DNA from: Paraferrimonas sp. SM1919
Lineage (GTDB): Bacteria; Pseudomonadota; Gammaproteobacteria; Enterobacterales; Shewanellaceae
Assembly: GCF_010993985.1 (NCBI RefSeq)
Contig: NZ_WINH01000018.1
Coordinates: 1 to 64,000, forward strand
Length of the DNA: 64,000 bases
Direction of reading: 5' to 3'
Positions 44,082 through 54,302 of the stretch are shown here, piece after piece. The position numbers and the translations under genes were made by a program. Position 1 is the stretch's first letter. The number at the start of each line of letters is the position of its first letter. Below the pieces are notes generated by a model. It searched no databases. It had not been told where the DNA came from and saw only the letters and a program-made list of their open reading frames with translations.

Positions 44082-44999
44082 TTAAATATAATCAAACAAA
44101 GTGGTTGAATTTATTTTGGCAAAGCTTTGGGTTGCCGCTTGCATGGCAAGGGATTGCCGCTCAAATTCACTAATAGCTTGTGCGAAATCAATGTCCTGTA
44201 ATGGGGCGATGGCTCTGGCATTCAATAATTGATTTTCTTGATGAGCCGGTTGGTAATAATCAAGACGCTGTAATTGGCTGCCTATTTTTGAACGGTTGAC
44301 ATCTAAAGCATCCATGGTTCCAGTCAAGTCATCAAGTAAAGTGGCGTATTCTGCTTGATCGAGCTGAGCTATCCCACCTGGGGTGGTCATTAACTCTTGG
44401 GCTCTGGTTATGGCTGCAAATACATCCAAGCCGCCGTTAATTGGGCTAAGAAATGCATCCGAACCGCTCACATTCGTCGTCACTGTCACGCCATCGGCAA
44501 CATTAAGCTGGCGATTTAAATCATCCCCTTGATAAATGATCACGCCAGTGCCGTCATCCACAAATGGAATGGTATCGGTCTGACTGCCGGCAAAAATATA
44601 GTTTCCAGACTCATCTTTTGAGTTGGCCAATTCAAGCAGCCCTTGTTTAATCTGGTCTAATTCATTACTGATTGCTTGTTTATCAAGATCAGATAATGCA
44701 CCTGAGTTAGCATACAGCAACCTTTCATTAGCCATACCAATATAGTCTTGGGCACCTTGGATCAAATCTTCGGTAGAAGCCAAACGATTTTGCGCATAAA
44801 TAATATTACTAAGGTACTGGTCTAATTGTGCATTTTGATGATTCAAGTTATCAATAGCCACCATAGCAACCGGGTCATCGCCAGCGGTCACGACACGTTT
44901 ACCCGATGAAATTTGCTCCAGTGATTGGGTTACCTTATTTTGCGATTGGGAGATATTATTAGTATTTTGATAGTACAATTGATTTGTAGAAACGCGCAT
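44082..44999 (-). CDS. flgL: Hook-filament junction protein FlgL
   Basis: The second hook-associated protein (HAP3), 305 aa. The flagellin-like N-terminus contains QNKVTQSLEQISSGKRVVTAGDDPVAM, and the C-terminus has LQDIDFAQAISEFERQSLAMQAATQSFAKI. It lies nine bases after flgK. Confidence 0.95.
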   Translation of the reverse strand: MRVSTNQLYYQNTNNISQSQNKVTQSLEQISSGKRVVTAGDDPVAMVAIDNLNHQNAQLDQYLSNIIYAQNRLASTEDLIQGAQDYIGMANERLLYANSGALSDLDKQAISNELDQIKQGLLELANSKDESGNYIFAGSQTDTIPFVDDGTGVIIYQGDDLNRQLNVADGVTVTTNVSGSDAFLSPINGGLDVFAAITRAQELMTTPGGIAQLDQAEYATLLDDLTGTMDALDVNRSKIGSQLQRLDYYQPAHQENQLLNARAIAPLQDIDFAQAISEFERQSLAMQAATQSFAKINSTTLFDYI

Positions 45000-45008
45000 A
45001 ATTGTTCC

Positions 45009-46916
45009 CTACCTTAAAGACATAAATAAAGTATCAAACAATTCCGAAGCCGTTGTCATGACTCTGGCAGAAGCTTGATAGGCTTGTTGAAAACGCATTA
45101 AATCAGCGGCTTCTTCATCTAAATTGACCCCTGATTCCGATTCCACTCGCGCATAGGCTTGATCAAACATCGACTGAGCAGTATCCACTGCAATCGCCGC
45201 ACTATAGGTATTTGAACCGACCGTTGATTTTGCCTCCTGGTAAATATCCATGATACTGGATTGACCATCGCGCATTATTTTGGCGCCACTGACATCTGTC
45301 ATCCTTTTAATATTGCGGTTATCGCCGCTGCCGCCAGTCACATCGATAGTAAAACTTGCGCCATCGAGCAGGGGTTGTTTTAGGCTAAAACTCACCCCAA
45401 AAACGCTACCAGAGAGCGGCTCTCCGCTGAGTGTGCCGACAACAGGGTTACCTAAATCATCCAATGCACTGAAGGTACCATTAGTAATATCAATGGTGAC
45501 ATCAGATGAGAAATTTGCGGCAAAGTTAGGATCGGTTCTATCAATGTTGGTTAACATCACCCCTTGTTCAGGCTGTGAATTAGCAAAGACACCCGCCGTC
45601 GCGGCAATCTGCTGTGGTTGCTTAATCAAGCTTTTGATTTCATGGGCAGCATCAATGCTGGGACGAATATCAAATTTATCACCATCTTGTAGATTAGCTA
45701 AGGCATCGGTTTGAATACTAAAACCCTGAGCAGAATTAAGACGATTAGGATCGGCAGCATCGATTGTTAATAACTCAACTTGTCCGGTTCTATGATTTTT
45801 TAACTGGTAACCAACACTCGCATCATAGTGTAATTGATAACTGTCCGCCGCTAAGGCTGAAACATCATTAATTTCAACCGTCACATAGGCACTGCCTTGA
45901 TTCTTGTCATAAGCAAAAGATCGACGTTCAGTCAGCGCTTTTTCATTGATATCAGTAAACAAATTACTGCCAATATCACCATTAAGATCTAGGCCCTGAG
46001 CTTGAGCAGTATTGAACGCATCCATAATGCCTAGAGCCATTAAACCCAGTTCATCCATAGCCGGGATAAGGTTGTTATCCCGATAATCATGTAATGCCCC
46101 CAGTTCACCATTGAAACGGCTACCATCAAGACTAATTTTATTGCCATGGAGATCCGCTTGTAGGCGAGTTTGCTTAGGATCAGGTTCACCATTGACCATC
46201 GATAGTTCTGCAGGAAAAGTAGATGAAACCAACATCACTGAACCACCAAACATAACCGAACTGCCACCTTCTTCAAGGGCAATAACACTGACATCACCGT
46301 ACTGAGTGAGCTCTTGTAATAATGCAGTCTGACGATCTAAAAGGGTAAAGTTTTGCTCGACTCCCTTTTGTAATTCTTGATTAATATGCGCCAGTTCAAT
46401 AGCAATATCATTGATATGATTGACGGTGCCTGATAATTGCGAGTTAACTTGGGTAATTTGCCTGTCCAAATTATTATGCAGGGCATTAAAATTATCGGTT
46501 AACTGCTCTGCACTCAAAATTAAATTGGTACGCATGCCAATATCATTAGGAATATCAGCTACCGCATTTAAGGCGGTATAGAAATCGGTCAATGAACTCG
46601 GCACCCCTTGACCAACGGTAGAAAAGATTTCGTCGAGCTCATTTTGTTTGGCCAACGCCGTTTGCGCATAGCTTAAAGTGGACTGGTTTAATCTTAATTC
46701 TCGATGGGCGTATTCGTTGTATACTCGCTTTACATCTGAAACGTAAGTACCTGAACCATAATTAAAATTGCCAATATAAATACCATCTTGGGAGCGCTGT
46801 TCAACGACTTGACGTGAATATCCATCAGTATTGACATTAGCAATATTATGCCCCGTCACATTTAATCGTGACTGGGCGGCCATCAAACCTGAGCGGCCAA
46901 TATCAAATAAACTCAT
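45009..46916 (-). CDS. flgK: Hook-filament junction protein FlgK
   Basis: HAP1, 635 aa. The N-terminus is IGRSGLMAAQSRLNVTGHNIANVNTDGYSRQ, typical of the hook/rod family, and the C-terminus LMRFQQAYQASARVMTTASELFDTLF. The central domains are Ser/Asp/Gly-rich. It follows flgJ by ten bases. Confidence 0.96.
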   Translation of the reverse strand: MSLFDIGRSGLMAAQSRLNVTGHNIANVNTDGYSRQVVEQRSQDGIYIGNFNYGSGTYVSDVKRVYNEYAHRELRLNQSTLSYAQTALAKQNELDEIFSTVGQGVPSSLTDFYTALNAVADIPNDIGMRTNLILSAEQLTDNFNALHNNLDRQITQVNSQLSGTVNHINDIAIELAHINQELQKGVEQNFTLLDRQTALLQELTQYGDVSVIALEEGGSSVMFGGSVMLVSSTFPAELSMVNGEPDPKQTRLQADLHGNKISLDGSRFNGELGALHDYRDNNLIPAMDELGLMALGIMDAFNTAQAQGLDLNGDIGSNLFTDINEKALTERRSFAYDKNQGSAYVTVEINDVSALAADSYQLHYDASVGYQLKNHRTGQVELLTIDAADPNRLNSAQGFSIQTDALANLQDGDKFDIRPSIDAAHEIKSLIKQPQQIAATAGVFANSQPEQGVMLTNIDRTDPNFAANFSSDVTIDITNGTFSALDDLGNPVVGTLSGEPLSGSVFGVSFSLKQPLLDGASFTIDVTGGSGDNRNIKRMTDVSGAKIMRDGQSSIMDIYQEAKSTVGSNTYSAAIAVDTAQSMFDQAYARVESESGVNLDEEAADLMRFQQAYQASARVMTTASELFDTLFMSLR

Positions 46917-46926
46917 TACTTACCCC

Positions 46927-47790
46927 TTAAAACTTACCTGACTTGATGCGCTGTAAAATACCTATGGCTTTATCGCTATAATTAGGATCGGTCGCATAGC
47001 CAGCGGTGTGCAATTGACGCAGGTATTGTTCAGAATTTTGTCCCTGTTTAAGTGCATCGGCATAACGGGGAGAATCTTTAATAAAAGCGACATAATCATT
47101 AAAGCTTTGTTCAAAATTTTGATAAGTTCTGAAATGGGCTTGGGTTTGCTTGGCAACCCCCTGTTCAAACTCAAGGGTATTAACCTGCTGGCGCCGCCCT
47201 GCCCAACGTTGATCGGCTTTAATGTTGAACAAGTTAAAACTGCTGCCTTGGGAAGTTTGAATGACTTTTTGCCCCCAGCCCGTTTCTAATGCCGCCTGCG
47301 CTAATAGTACTTCTGCCTCTACCCCTAAAGCCTTACTGGCTTTTTGTGCCAAGGGCTTAAGTTTATTAACAAATTGTTGAGGGTTGGCAAGTTCAGTTTG
47401 TTCGACATTTAGCGCCGTTTTGCTAACATTGGTTGACTTAATTGGCCCCCTTAACGCCGTTGCAGGCATTAAGTTATGTTTTTCCGGGGAAAGCTGCTGC
47501 ACAATGAGATCCGCCAGCCCTAGAGCCCCCTGTGCTGATAGCTCTAACGACAATTGGGAATCATGCATCTGCTCATAAAATTCAGTAGTACGACTCGATA
47601 GGGGGCTATCTTCACTTTTAAAGGCGCTGTTAGCCTGACGCATAGACTTCAATAGCATTGAAGTAAAAATACCTTCAAACTGTTCTGCAACCTGTTGCAA
47701 GCTGCCTTGTTCATCCTTTTGTGCTGACGCTCTGAGCTTATCTAAGCCAGCGATATCAAAAGCACCCGCAACTTGATTATCCAGTTTCAT
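46927..47790 (-). CDS. flgJ: Rod-cap / peptidoglycan hydrolase FlgJ
   Basis: FlgJ caps the growing rod and digests the wall. It has 287 aa, with an N-terminal rod-scaffold domain (QVAEQFEGIFTSMLLKSMRQAN) and, from about 140, a glucosaminidase domain with VLLAQAALETGWGQKVIQ (catalytic Glu) and SFNLFNIKAD. Both domains are present, the beta/gammaproteobacterial dual form. Confidence 0.95.
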   Translation of the reverse strand: MKLDNQVAGAFDIAGLDKLRASAQKDEQGSLQQVAEQFEGIFTSMLLKSMRQANSAFKSEDSPLSSRTTEFYEQMHDSQLSLELSAQGALGLADLIVQQLSPEKHNLMPATALRGPIKSTNVSKTALNVEQTELANPQQFVNKLKPLAQKASKALGVEAEVLLAQAALETGWGQKVIQTSQGSSFNLFNIKADQRWAGRRQQVNTLEFEQGVAKQTQAHFRTYQNFEQSFNDYVAFIKDSPRYADALKQGQNSEQYLRQLHTAGYATDPNYSDKAIGILQRIKSGKF

Positions 47791-47799
47791 CCCTAAACC

Positions 47800-48882
47800 T
47801 TAAATAATAATGAGCTCACCATGTAATGCACCGGCTTGCTTTAACGCTTCTAAAATAGCCATCACATCGCTTGGAGCGGCCCCCACTTTGTTTACCGCCT
47901 GAACAAGTTGATCAAGAGTCGTGCCAGGATCAAAAACAAACATGCGGCTGGGTACTTGATTCGCATCAATAACACTATTCGTGGTTACCACAGTGTTACC
48001 ACCACTAAAAGGGCTCGGTTGCGACACTCTTTGGTTTTCAGAAATGGTGACCGTTAAGCCACCATGGGTCACTGCTGCGGGTAGCAGTTTTACTTGGGCG
48101 CCTACCACTATAGTACCGGTTCTTGAGTTGACGATAACCCTGGCGGCTTGACGCCCAGGCTCTACTTCCAATTCATGCAATGCCGCTAAAAAACTCACCC
48201 TTTGGTTTGGGTCCCTTGGGGCTCGTACAATAATTGATGTTGCATCTTGGGCTTTAGCCATGCCTGGACCTAAAAATTGATTAATGGCGGCGGCGGTTCT
48301 TTGGGCGGTGGCGAAGTCACTCAGTTTTAGATTTAATGTTAAGCTATCACCATGATTAAAGGGGGTCTCCACAATACGCTCGATCATGGCACCACTTGGG
48401 ATACGGCCAACGGTAGGTGTATTTTGAATGACAGAGGAACCATCAAGCCCTTCAGCACTAAAGCCGCTAACAATCAGTGAGCCCTGGGCAACAGCATATG
48501 TCTGGCCATCGACGCCCTTTAAAAAGGTCTGTAACAACGAACCACCGCGCAAACTTTTTGCTTCACCGATTGACGATACCGTTACATCGACTGTTTGCCC
48601 CGGTTTTATAAAGGCTGGCATGGTCGCATGAACGGCAACAACGGCAATATTTTTCACCTTGGGGCGAACATTTGCCGGTAGGTTAATATCGAAGTTTTTC
48701 AGCATGGTTCGAAAAGTCTGTTCCGTGTAGCGCGTTTTTTCACCAGTGCCCGGTAAACCAACGACTAGACCATAACCGACTAATTGGTTAGAGCGCACCC
48801 CTTCAACATCAACAATATCTTTAATTCTAGCGGCGTTACTGCAACTGCTAAATAGAGCAAATAATAAAATTAATAAACGCAT
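47800..48882 (-). CDS. flgI: P-ring protein FlgI
   Basis: FlgI forms the peptidoglycan-level bushing. It is a 360-aa secreted protein with an N-terminal signal ([15 protein letters not shown]) and the signature [31 protein letters not shown]. The start is ambiguous: GTG 48891 or ATGs at 48885 and 48882. The last is favoured because AGGTG lies six bases upstream. Confidence 0.95.
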   Translation of the reverse strand: MRLLILLFALFSSCSNAARIKDIVDVEGVRSNQLVGYGLVVGLPGTGEKTRYTEQTFRTMLKNFDINLPANVRPKVKNIAVVAVHATMPAFIKPGQTVDVTVSSIGEAKSLRGGSLLQTFLKGVDGQTYAVAQGSLIVSGFSAEGLDGSSVIQNTPTVGRIPSGAMIERIVETPFNHGDSLTLNLKLSDFATAQRTAAAINQFLGPGMAKAQDATSIIVRAPRDPNQRVSFLAALHELEVEPGRQAARVIVNSRTGTIVVGAQVKLLPAAVTHGGLTVTISENQRVSQPSPFSGGNTVVTTNSVIDANQVPSRMFVFDPGTTLDQLVQAVNKVGAAPSDVMAILEALKQAGALHGELIII

Positions 48883-48891
48883 CATAAACAC

Positions 48892-49563
48892 CTAAATTGG
48901 CCACCAGCTTAAGAAGAAGCGACTTAACCAGCCTGGTTGTTGAGAGTCAGCAAAGGCACCTGTACCGCTGTATTGAATACGGGCATCGGCAACTCGAGTT
49001 GACACTATAGTGTTATCCGTTTCAATATCTTGAGGACGGATCAAGCCACTTAGGCGGATAAACTCTTCGCCGTTATTGATGGTAATCCACTTTTCACCAC
49101 GAACCACGAGATTGCCATTGGATAGTACTTGCACCACCGAAGCTGTGATACTTCCTGATAGGCTATTAGATTGATCGGCACCCGCTTGCCTAGAAGTGTC
49201 ATAGTTATCACCATAGCCAATTTCGGTACTTCGACCAGCAATGGTTATCGGTGTTCCGCCAACCGTTAACGCCCCTATGCCAACATCATTTTCTGTTGAA
49301 ATATCATTATTGGCACGCTTTTTAGCCTGAGTTTGTTCGGTTAACACGATAGTAATTATGTCACCAAGTTTATGCGCCTTTAGGTCAGAATAAAGCTCAT
49401 TCGCATGAGCCTTCTGGAAAATAGAACCTGTCGGAACCATTTTCTGTGGTTTTGGATCAGGGTAGACAGGAGCAAACCTTGGATCGTTTGCAATCGGCGT
49501 ATTATATTGACTTGAACAGGCCGTTAATCCTAAAAACAATATACTAAGCAATAAACGCATCAA
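48892..49563 (-). CDS. flgH: L-ring lipoprotein FlgH
   Basis: FlgH forms the outer-membrane bushing. It has 223 aa, with lipobox LTAC near residue 16, then the conserved GSIFQKAHANELYSDLKAHKLGDIITIVLTE and VRGEKWITINNGEEFIRLSG. It follows flgG by six bases. The H-ring partners flgO, flgP and flgT are at 57858-60144. Confidence 0.96.
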   Translation of the reverse strand: MMRLLLSILFLGLTACSSQYNTPIANDPRFAPVYPDPKPQKMVPTGSIFQKAHANELYSDLKAHKLGDIITIVLTEQTQAKKRANNDISTENDVGIGALTVGGTPITIAGRSTEIGYGDNYDTSRQAGADQSNSLSGSITASVVQVLSNGNLVVRGEKWITINNGEEFIRLSGLIRPQDIETDNTIVSTRVADARIQYSGTGAFADSQQPGWLSRFFLSWWPI

Positions 49564-49569
49564 AGAGAC

Positions 49570-50358
49570 CTATAGAGTTTGATTCACATAAGAAAGCATC
49601 TGATCAACCGATGAAATGACTTTCGAATTCATCTCATACACTCGCTGCGCTTCAATCAAATTAACCAGCTCTTCGGTCACATTGACGTTTGAAGTTTCCA
49701 AAGCCCCTTGGCGGATCGCTCCCATCCCATCAAGTGAAGCGATCCCTTGGATAGGCGCGCCACTTGCGCCTGTTTCAGCAAATAGGTTTTGCCCCATGGG
49801 TTCCAGACCCGATGGATTAACAAAATCAACTAAAGTAAATTGACCAACAATTTGATTTTCAGCTTGGCCAGGCAACTTTACCGACACTTCGCCTTCAGCC
49901 GATACTGAAATGGTCTGGGTATTTTCTGGAATAGTGATCCCAGGTTGAATAATGTAACCAGAACCTGGAGTAACAATTTGCCCCTCAGAATCTAACGAGA
50001 ACTGGCCGTTACGGGTATAAGAAATGGAACCATCTGGCATTTCCACTTCAAAAAAGCCTGCACCATCAATCATCACGTCCAATGAATTATTAGTTGTTAG
50101 CATATTGCCTTGGCTAAACATTTTCTGGGTGGCCACCACTTTAGTACCCGCGCCTAAAGCTAAACCATTAGGCAATTCGGAGTTTTGGGCACTGATCCCA
50201 CCCGCTTGATTCACGGTTTGATATAAAAGGTCTTCAAATACCGCACGACTCTTTTTAAATCCAACTGTCGAAGCATTCGCGACATTGTTTGAAACGACGG
50301 CAATATTAGTTTGCTGGGCATCAAGGCCGGTTTTACTTATCCATAAAGCTGGGTGCAT
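49570..50358 (-). CDS. flgG: Distal rod protein FlgG
   Basis: The distal rod subunit, 262 aa. N-terminus ALWISKTGLDAQQTNIAVVSNNVANASTVGFKKSRAVFED and C-terminus VTEELVNLIEAQRVYEMNSKVI are both canonical rod-hook motifs. It follows flgF by ten bases. Confidence 0.97.
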   Translation of the reverse strand: MHPALWISKTGLDAQQTNIAVVSNNVANASTVGFKKSRAVFEDLLYQTVNQAGGISAQNSELPNGLALGAGTKVVATQKMFSQGNMLTTNNSLDVMIDGAGFFEVEMPDGSISYTRNGQFSLDSEGQIVTPGSGYIIQPGITIPENTQTISVSAEGEVSVKLPGQAENQIVGQFTLVDFVNPSGLEPMGQNLFAETGASGAPIQGIASLDGMGAIRQGALETSNVNVTEELVNLIEAQRVYEMNSKVISSVDQMLSYVNQTL

Positions 50359-50368
50359 CTGCTTCTCC

Positions 50369-51115
50369 TTAGCCTAATCTCATTAGTTTTTCTGCGCTCG
50401 AATCATTTTCTTCAGCGATCTTCATCATTTGAATTTGCATTTCGAATTGACGTTGTAAATCAATCAATGACACCATTTCACTCACCGCATTAACATTACT
50501 GCCTTCGATGGCACCACTGACCATTTTGACGTTAATTTGATGGCCAGCATTTGCACCACTTTTCAAACGGAACAAACCATCCTCAAGTTTCATTAACTGA
50601 TCAAATTGTGGATTGACGGTTTTAAGTCGGCCTATCTGTTCTAGGGCGTTTGCTGGTGCACCACGGGGACGGACACTGACAATACCATCTTGTGAAATTT
50701 CTACTTTTTGAATTGGTAGAGGCACAAATATTGGCGCATCATCATCACCTAGCACTGCTTGTCCTTTACCATTAAGTAGCATGCCATTCTGATCAAATCT
50801 AAAAGCACCATTACGGCTATAAGCTTGGTTGCCGTTGGCATCGTTAACCGCAAAAAAGCCATTGCCATCTATGGCAACATCTAGCGCTCTGCCCGTGGTT
50901 TTAATGGCTCCTGGGGCAAAATTAGCCGATGGGTTTTCAGCCATGGCAAACACACGGCTGGGATGACCACTACCATAGGCCGGCATTGAACGGGCTTGGG
51001 TGATCTCTGCTTTAAAAGCGTCCGTTGAGGCATTGGCTAGGTTGTTAGCACGCACACTTAACTGTTGCATACTGTTTTTAGCGCCACTCATTGCAATGTA
51101 TAAAAACTCATCCAT
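50369..51115 (-). CDS. flgF: Proximal rod protein FlgF
   Basis: A proximal rod subunit, 248 aa. It opens DEFLYIAMSGAKNSMQQLSVRANNLANASTDAFKAE and closes with AVSEMVSLIDLQRQFEMQIQMMK. A sigma-54 site lies directly upstream, so flgF begins a second rod/ring transcript (flgFGHIJKL) separate from flgBCDE. Confidence 0.96.
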   Translation of the reverse strand: MDEFLYIAMSGAKNSMQQLSVRANNLANASTDAFKAEITQARSMPAYGSGHPSRVFAMAENPSANFAPGAIKTTGRALDVAIDGNGFFAVNDANGNQAYSRNGAFRFDQNGMLLNGKGQAVLGDDDAPIFVPLPIQKVEISQDGIVSVRPRGAPANALEQIGRLKTVNPQFDQLMKLEDGLFRLKSGANAGHQINVKMVSGAIEGSNVNAVSEMVSLIDLQRQFEMQIQMMKIAEENDSSAEKLMRLG

Positions 51116-51155
51116 GTGTGCTTTCCAAACTTATGTTTTTTATTGTTATTTTAAA

Positions 51156-51171
51156 AGCAAAAACAATGCCA
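51156..51171 (-). promoter_or_regulatory. Sigma-54 promoter of flgF
   Basis: On the minus strand it reads TGGCATT-GTTT-TTGCT, with intact -24 GG and -12 GC, about 41 bp upstream of the flgF ATG. It sits in the 207-bp spacer after flgE. Confidence 0.8.
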
Positions 51172-51278
51172 AAGTTTTATATTGGGGCTAAAGAGTGCAC
51201 GCTCGCGACGCCTTGCTAACGTAAATGCTAAAGCAAAACCCAGCGCTATTGGTGAGCGCAGAAAAGGTGGGATAAATT

Positions 51279-51308
51279 AAAGCCCAGCAATTATCATTGA
51301 TGGGCTTT
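51279..51308 (-). terminator. Terminator after flgE
   Basis: AAAGCCCA and TGGGCTTT form a perfect 8-bp stem just after the flgE stop. The following tract AATTTAT is only partly T-rich, so termination may be incomplete. The remaining flgE-flgF spacer (51172-51278) holds no gene. Confidence 0.65.
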
Positions 51309-51322
51309 GCTACTTTTACAAA

Positions 51323-52720
51323 TTAACGAATTTGCAAAATCGTCTGTTGTAAGGTTGAATTCACCTCTAGGGTACGTGAATTGGCCTGGAAGTTACGTTG
51401 TGCAGTGATCAGATCCGTAAGCTCAGTGGTCAAATCCACATTGGATTGCTCTAATGAAGCGGAATTAACACTACCAAAAGTACCGAAATTCGCTTCACCT
51501 GCTAACGCTTCACCCGAAGCAAGGCTCTGTTTCCAAGAGGTATTACCGATTTGAGTTAAGCCTTGATCGTTGTTGAATCGCGCTAAAGCAACTCGACCTA
51601 GTGGCTTTTGAGTACCATTGGAATAAGAGGCACTCACTAGCCCATCGGCGCCCACTTCAACATTGGTTAAACGCCCTACTGTTTGGCCGTCTTGTCTAAG
51701 TTCAGTAACCTCGAAAACAGACGCAAACTGAGTTGGATTGCCCATATTAATCGTTAGATTTTGGGTGCCATCGGTTCCTGCAGACAATACTCCCGCCCCC
51801 GTCCCCGTTAAACCTAAGGTTTGAGTTTCGATGGTTGCTGGTACCGAGGTTAAAAAGTTACCTGCTGAATCAAACTTCATCACAGAACCCGTCCAGCCAC
51901 CTGCCGTTTGAACTGGCACCCCAAACACATCGGGAGTTCCATCGGCATCAATATCTTGATCATAGGTACCAGCTAAAGCAGTATCCGTTGCCGTATCCCA
52001 AACATTCACCTGCTGACCATCAACCGCATAAAACGATGCCCAATTATTTTCAGTCGTGCTTGAACCGCCAGCAATTTTTACAAAATAAGTGGTTAATATA
52101 TGTGGGTTACCAACAGAGTCATAAATCGTCACTGAAGTTGAATTATTAAAAGTTGTGGCATCGGTTGGATCGAATAAAGCTGGATCCATGTCAAGTTCGC
52201 CTGCATTTAAATTCATACTTAAAGTGACATTCTCTGTGAATTTAGGGTTACCTGCAGTATCAGGGATCCTAATAGGTTGAGTGGTACTCAAACTGACACT
52301 GGTAGAGTTACCGTCGGCATCAACCGGAAAAGCTTGTAAAAAGTTATCCTGAGAATCAACAATATAGTTATCACTGTTAAGCTTAAAAGCCCCTGAGCGA
52401 GTGTAAGAAAAGTCCATGCTATTGCCATTAGTGTTACCACCAGACATCACAAAATAACCATTACCATTAATGGCCATATCAAGTGCGTTATTGGTTCTTA
52501 ATAACGAGCCTTGATGAAATTGCTGGGCCACTTGACTGGTCGATACACCACCACCAACATTGGTTTTACTGTTAGTAAAAACAGAACTGGCATAAACATC
52601 AGTAAACTCAGCTCGTGATCCCTTAAAACCATAAGTGTTAACGTTAGCAATATTATTTGCCGTTGAATCTAAATCTTTTTGACTTGCTGCAATGCCGCTT
52701 AGGGCAATATTAAATGACAT
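51323..52720 (-). CDS. flgE: Flagellar hook protein FlgE
   Basis: The hook subunit, 465 aa. N-terminus FNIALSGIAASQKDLDSTANNIANVNTYGFKGSRAEF and C-terminus LTTELTDLITAQRNFQANSRTLEVNSTLQQTILQIR-like motif are typical. The central domains D1-D3 are Gly/Thr/Asp-rich. It follows flgD by 20 bases. Confidence 0.97.
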   Translation of the reverse strand: MSFNIALSGIAASQKDLDSTANNIANVNTYGFKGSRAEFTDVYASSVFTNSKTNVGGGVSTSQVAQQFHQGSLLRTNNALDMAINGNGYFVMSGGNTNGNSMDFSYTRSGAFKLNSDNYIVDSQDNFLQAFPVDADGNSTSVSLSTTQPIRIPDTAGNPKFTENVTLSMNLNAGELDMDPALFDPTDATTFNNSTSVTIYDSVGNPHILTTYFVKIAGGSSTTENNWASFYAVDGQQVNVWDTATDTALAGTYDQDIDADGTPDVFGVPVQTAGGWTGSVMKFDSAGNFLTSVPATIETQTLGLTGTGAGVLSAGTDGTQNLTINMGNPTQFASVFEVTELRQDGQTVGRLTNVEVGADGLVSASYSNGTQKPLGRVALARFNNDQGLTQIGNTSWKQSLASGEALAGEANFGTFGSVNSASLEQSNVDLTTELTDLITAQRNFQANSRTLEVNSTLQQTILQIR

Positions 52721-52740
52721 AATTATTTATCCTTAAATTA

Positions 52741-53424
52741 TTAAGCTTCTGTCACCGCTAGGACATCACTAAGTAAAATTCCACCTAAACCATTGAGGTT
52801 TAATACTGCTCCTGAGGCACCATTACCCAGAGAAACCGAATTTACATGGGCATAGGTTGAAACGGCCAACTCCTGACTTTCTCCTGCTAAGGTTGCTTCT
52901 GCTTTAAAGGTATACACCCCTTCAGCTGTCGGATTACCATTGGCATCTGTGCCATCCCATTGAAAATCAAGGTTGCCGCTTTGCCCCCCTGGCAAGTCAA
53001 CATAGGCAACAAGTTGCCCCTGTGCATCCTCGACTCGAACCTTATTGACGGTGGCGCCCTCAGGAACCGTAACGACACCACCCATTGACTTGCCTGCGGC
53101 TAAATAGCTGCTACCTGATGGAATCAACACTTGTTTGCCAACCAAGGACGAAGCTTGCAGCGCTTGCGATGACGTCATGGTGGCATTGAGGTTACCAATT
53201 TCACTGTTTAAGCTATTAATGCCATCTACCGATGCAAACGAGGCCATTTGCGAAATCATTTGATCATTATCGACAGGTTTAAAGGGATCCTGCATCGATA
53301 ACTGTTGTGACAATAATGCAAAAAAGTCTTCTTGCTTTAATGATTGATCTTTAGAGCTATCACTAATTTGGTTTGATGGCTCTTGCCAGTAAAGACTACT
53401 ATCTAAAGGGTTAATTGTACTCAT
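52741..53424 (-). CDS. flgD: Hook-cap protein FlgD
   Basis: FlgD scaffolds hook polymerisation. It has 227 aa, with the N-terminal segment KQEDFFALLSQQLSMQDPFKPVDNDQMISQMASF and a C-terminal beta domain containing FQWDGTDANGNPTAEGVYTF. It follows flgC by ten bases. Confidence 0.96.
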   Translation of the reverse strand: MSTINPLDSSLYWQEPSNQISDSSKDQSLKQEDFFALLSQQLSMQDPFKPVDNDQMISQMASFASVDGINSLNSEIGNLNATMTSSQALQASSLVGKQVLIPSGSSYLAAGKSMGGVVTVPEGATVNKVRVEDAQGQLVAYVDLPGGQSGNLDFQWDGTDANGNPTAEGVYTFKAEATLAGESQELAVSTYAHVNSVSLGNGASGAVLNLNGLGGILLSDVLAVTEA

Positions 53425-53434
53425 CTAGCTTGCC

Positions 53435-53857
53435 TTACTTTCCTAGTTTAAGGGTTTGTAGCAACATATTTTTAGCCGTATCAGCAAGTTGCACATTCAT
53501 TGAATAAGAACGCGAAGCTGAAATCATGTTTGCCATTTCTTCAACAACATTGACATTAGATTTCCAGATATAACCTTCATTATCCGCTAACGGGTGTCCT
53601 GGTTTATATTCTCTAATTGCTGGACGATCACTCTCAACAATCCCTAACACTTCCACTTTGGAACCAGGCTGTTGGTGATTACGGTTCAAAGCTTGATTGA
53701 GTTCCACACCAAAAATTGGCTGACGCGCCTTATAAGCTTCTGCTGCAGAGCTTGCTACCGTGTCGGCGTTTGCAATGTTAGAAGCGGTGGTGTTTAAGCG
53801 AATGTTCTGTGCATTTGAGCCAGAGCCTGAAATGCCAAAAATGTTATATAAACTCAT
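53435..53857 (-). CDS. flgC: Proximal rod protein FlgC
   Basis: A rod subunit of 140 aa with SLYNIFGISGSGSNAQNIRLNTTASNIANADT and C-terminal VVEEMANMISASRSYSMNVQL. ATG 53857 has AAGGGAG upstream at good spacing. The form from 53863 would need a TTG start. It is three bases from the flgB stop. Confidence 0.96.
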   Translation of the reverse strand: MSLYNIFGISGSGSNAQNIRLNTTASNIANADTVASSAAEAYKARQPIFGVELNQALNRNHQQPGSKVEVLGIVESDRPAIREYKPGHPLADNEGYIWKSNVNVVEEMANMISASRSYSMNVQLADTAKNMLLQTLKLGK

Positions 53858-53859
53858 TA

Positions 53860-54258
53860 TCAACTCCCTTTAATAGCTTTTCTTAAACCGGAGAATTTGC
53901 CATTGAGAAAAGTAAATGAAGACTGGTACTCAACGGCATTTTTATAAAACGCATTACGTTCTTGTTCCATATCAACCGAGTTACCATCACCGGTATCCAT
54001 ATGGGTAGGTATACGGTACTTTAGTTGCCCCTGAACATGACCACCAAATTCAAAATGATTCTCATGGGTATTATTCATATGGACTTTACCCTTAAGCTTA
54101 GCGGCGCTGGCTAGCTCTTTAGCAAAATCAATATCCTTTGCCTTGTACTTAGGAGTATCAGCATTAGTAATATTGGTTGCTAATACCTCCGCACGTTCAG
54201 CCCGTAAGCCCAAAGCATGTTGATGTATTCCTAATGCATTTTTGAAATTAATGGCCAT
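53860..54258 (-). CDS. flgB: Proximal rod protein FlgB
   Basis: The first rod gene, 132 aa. It has HQHALGLRAERAEVLATNITNADTPKYKAKDIDF and the C-terminal EQERNAFYKNAVEYQSSFTFLNGKFSGLR-like helix. A consensus sigma-54 site stands about 30 bp upstream, so it heads the flgBCDE transcript. Confidence 0.97.
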   Translation of the reverse strand: MAINFKNALGIHQHALGLRAERAEVLATNITNADTPKYKAKDIDFAKELASAAKLKGKVHMNNTHENHFEFGGHVQGQLKYRIPTHMDTGDGNSVDMEQERNAFYKNAVEYQSSFTFLNGKFSGLRKAIKGS

Positions 54259-54286
54259 AAGTTCCTCTCTTTACTCGATTTATCGA

Positions 54287-54302
54287 AGCAAAGGACGTGC
54301 CA
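54287..54302 (-). promoter_or_regulatory. Sigma-54 promoter of flgB
   Basis: On the minus strand it reads TGGCACG-TCCT-TTGCT, a full match to the -24/-12 consensus, placed about 30 bp upstream of the flgB start. Confidence 0.9.
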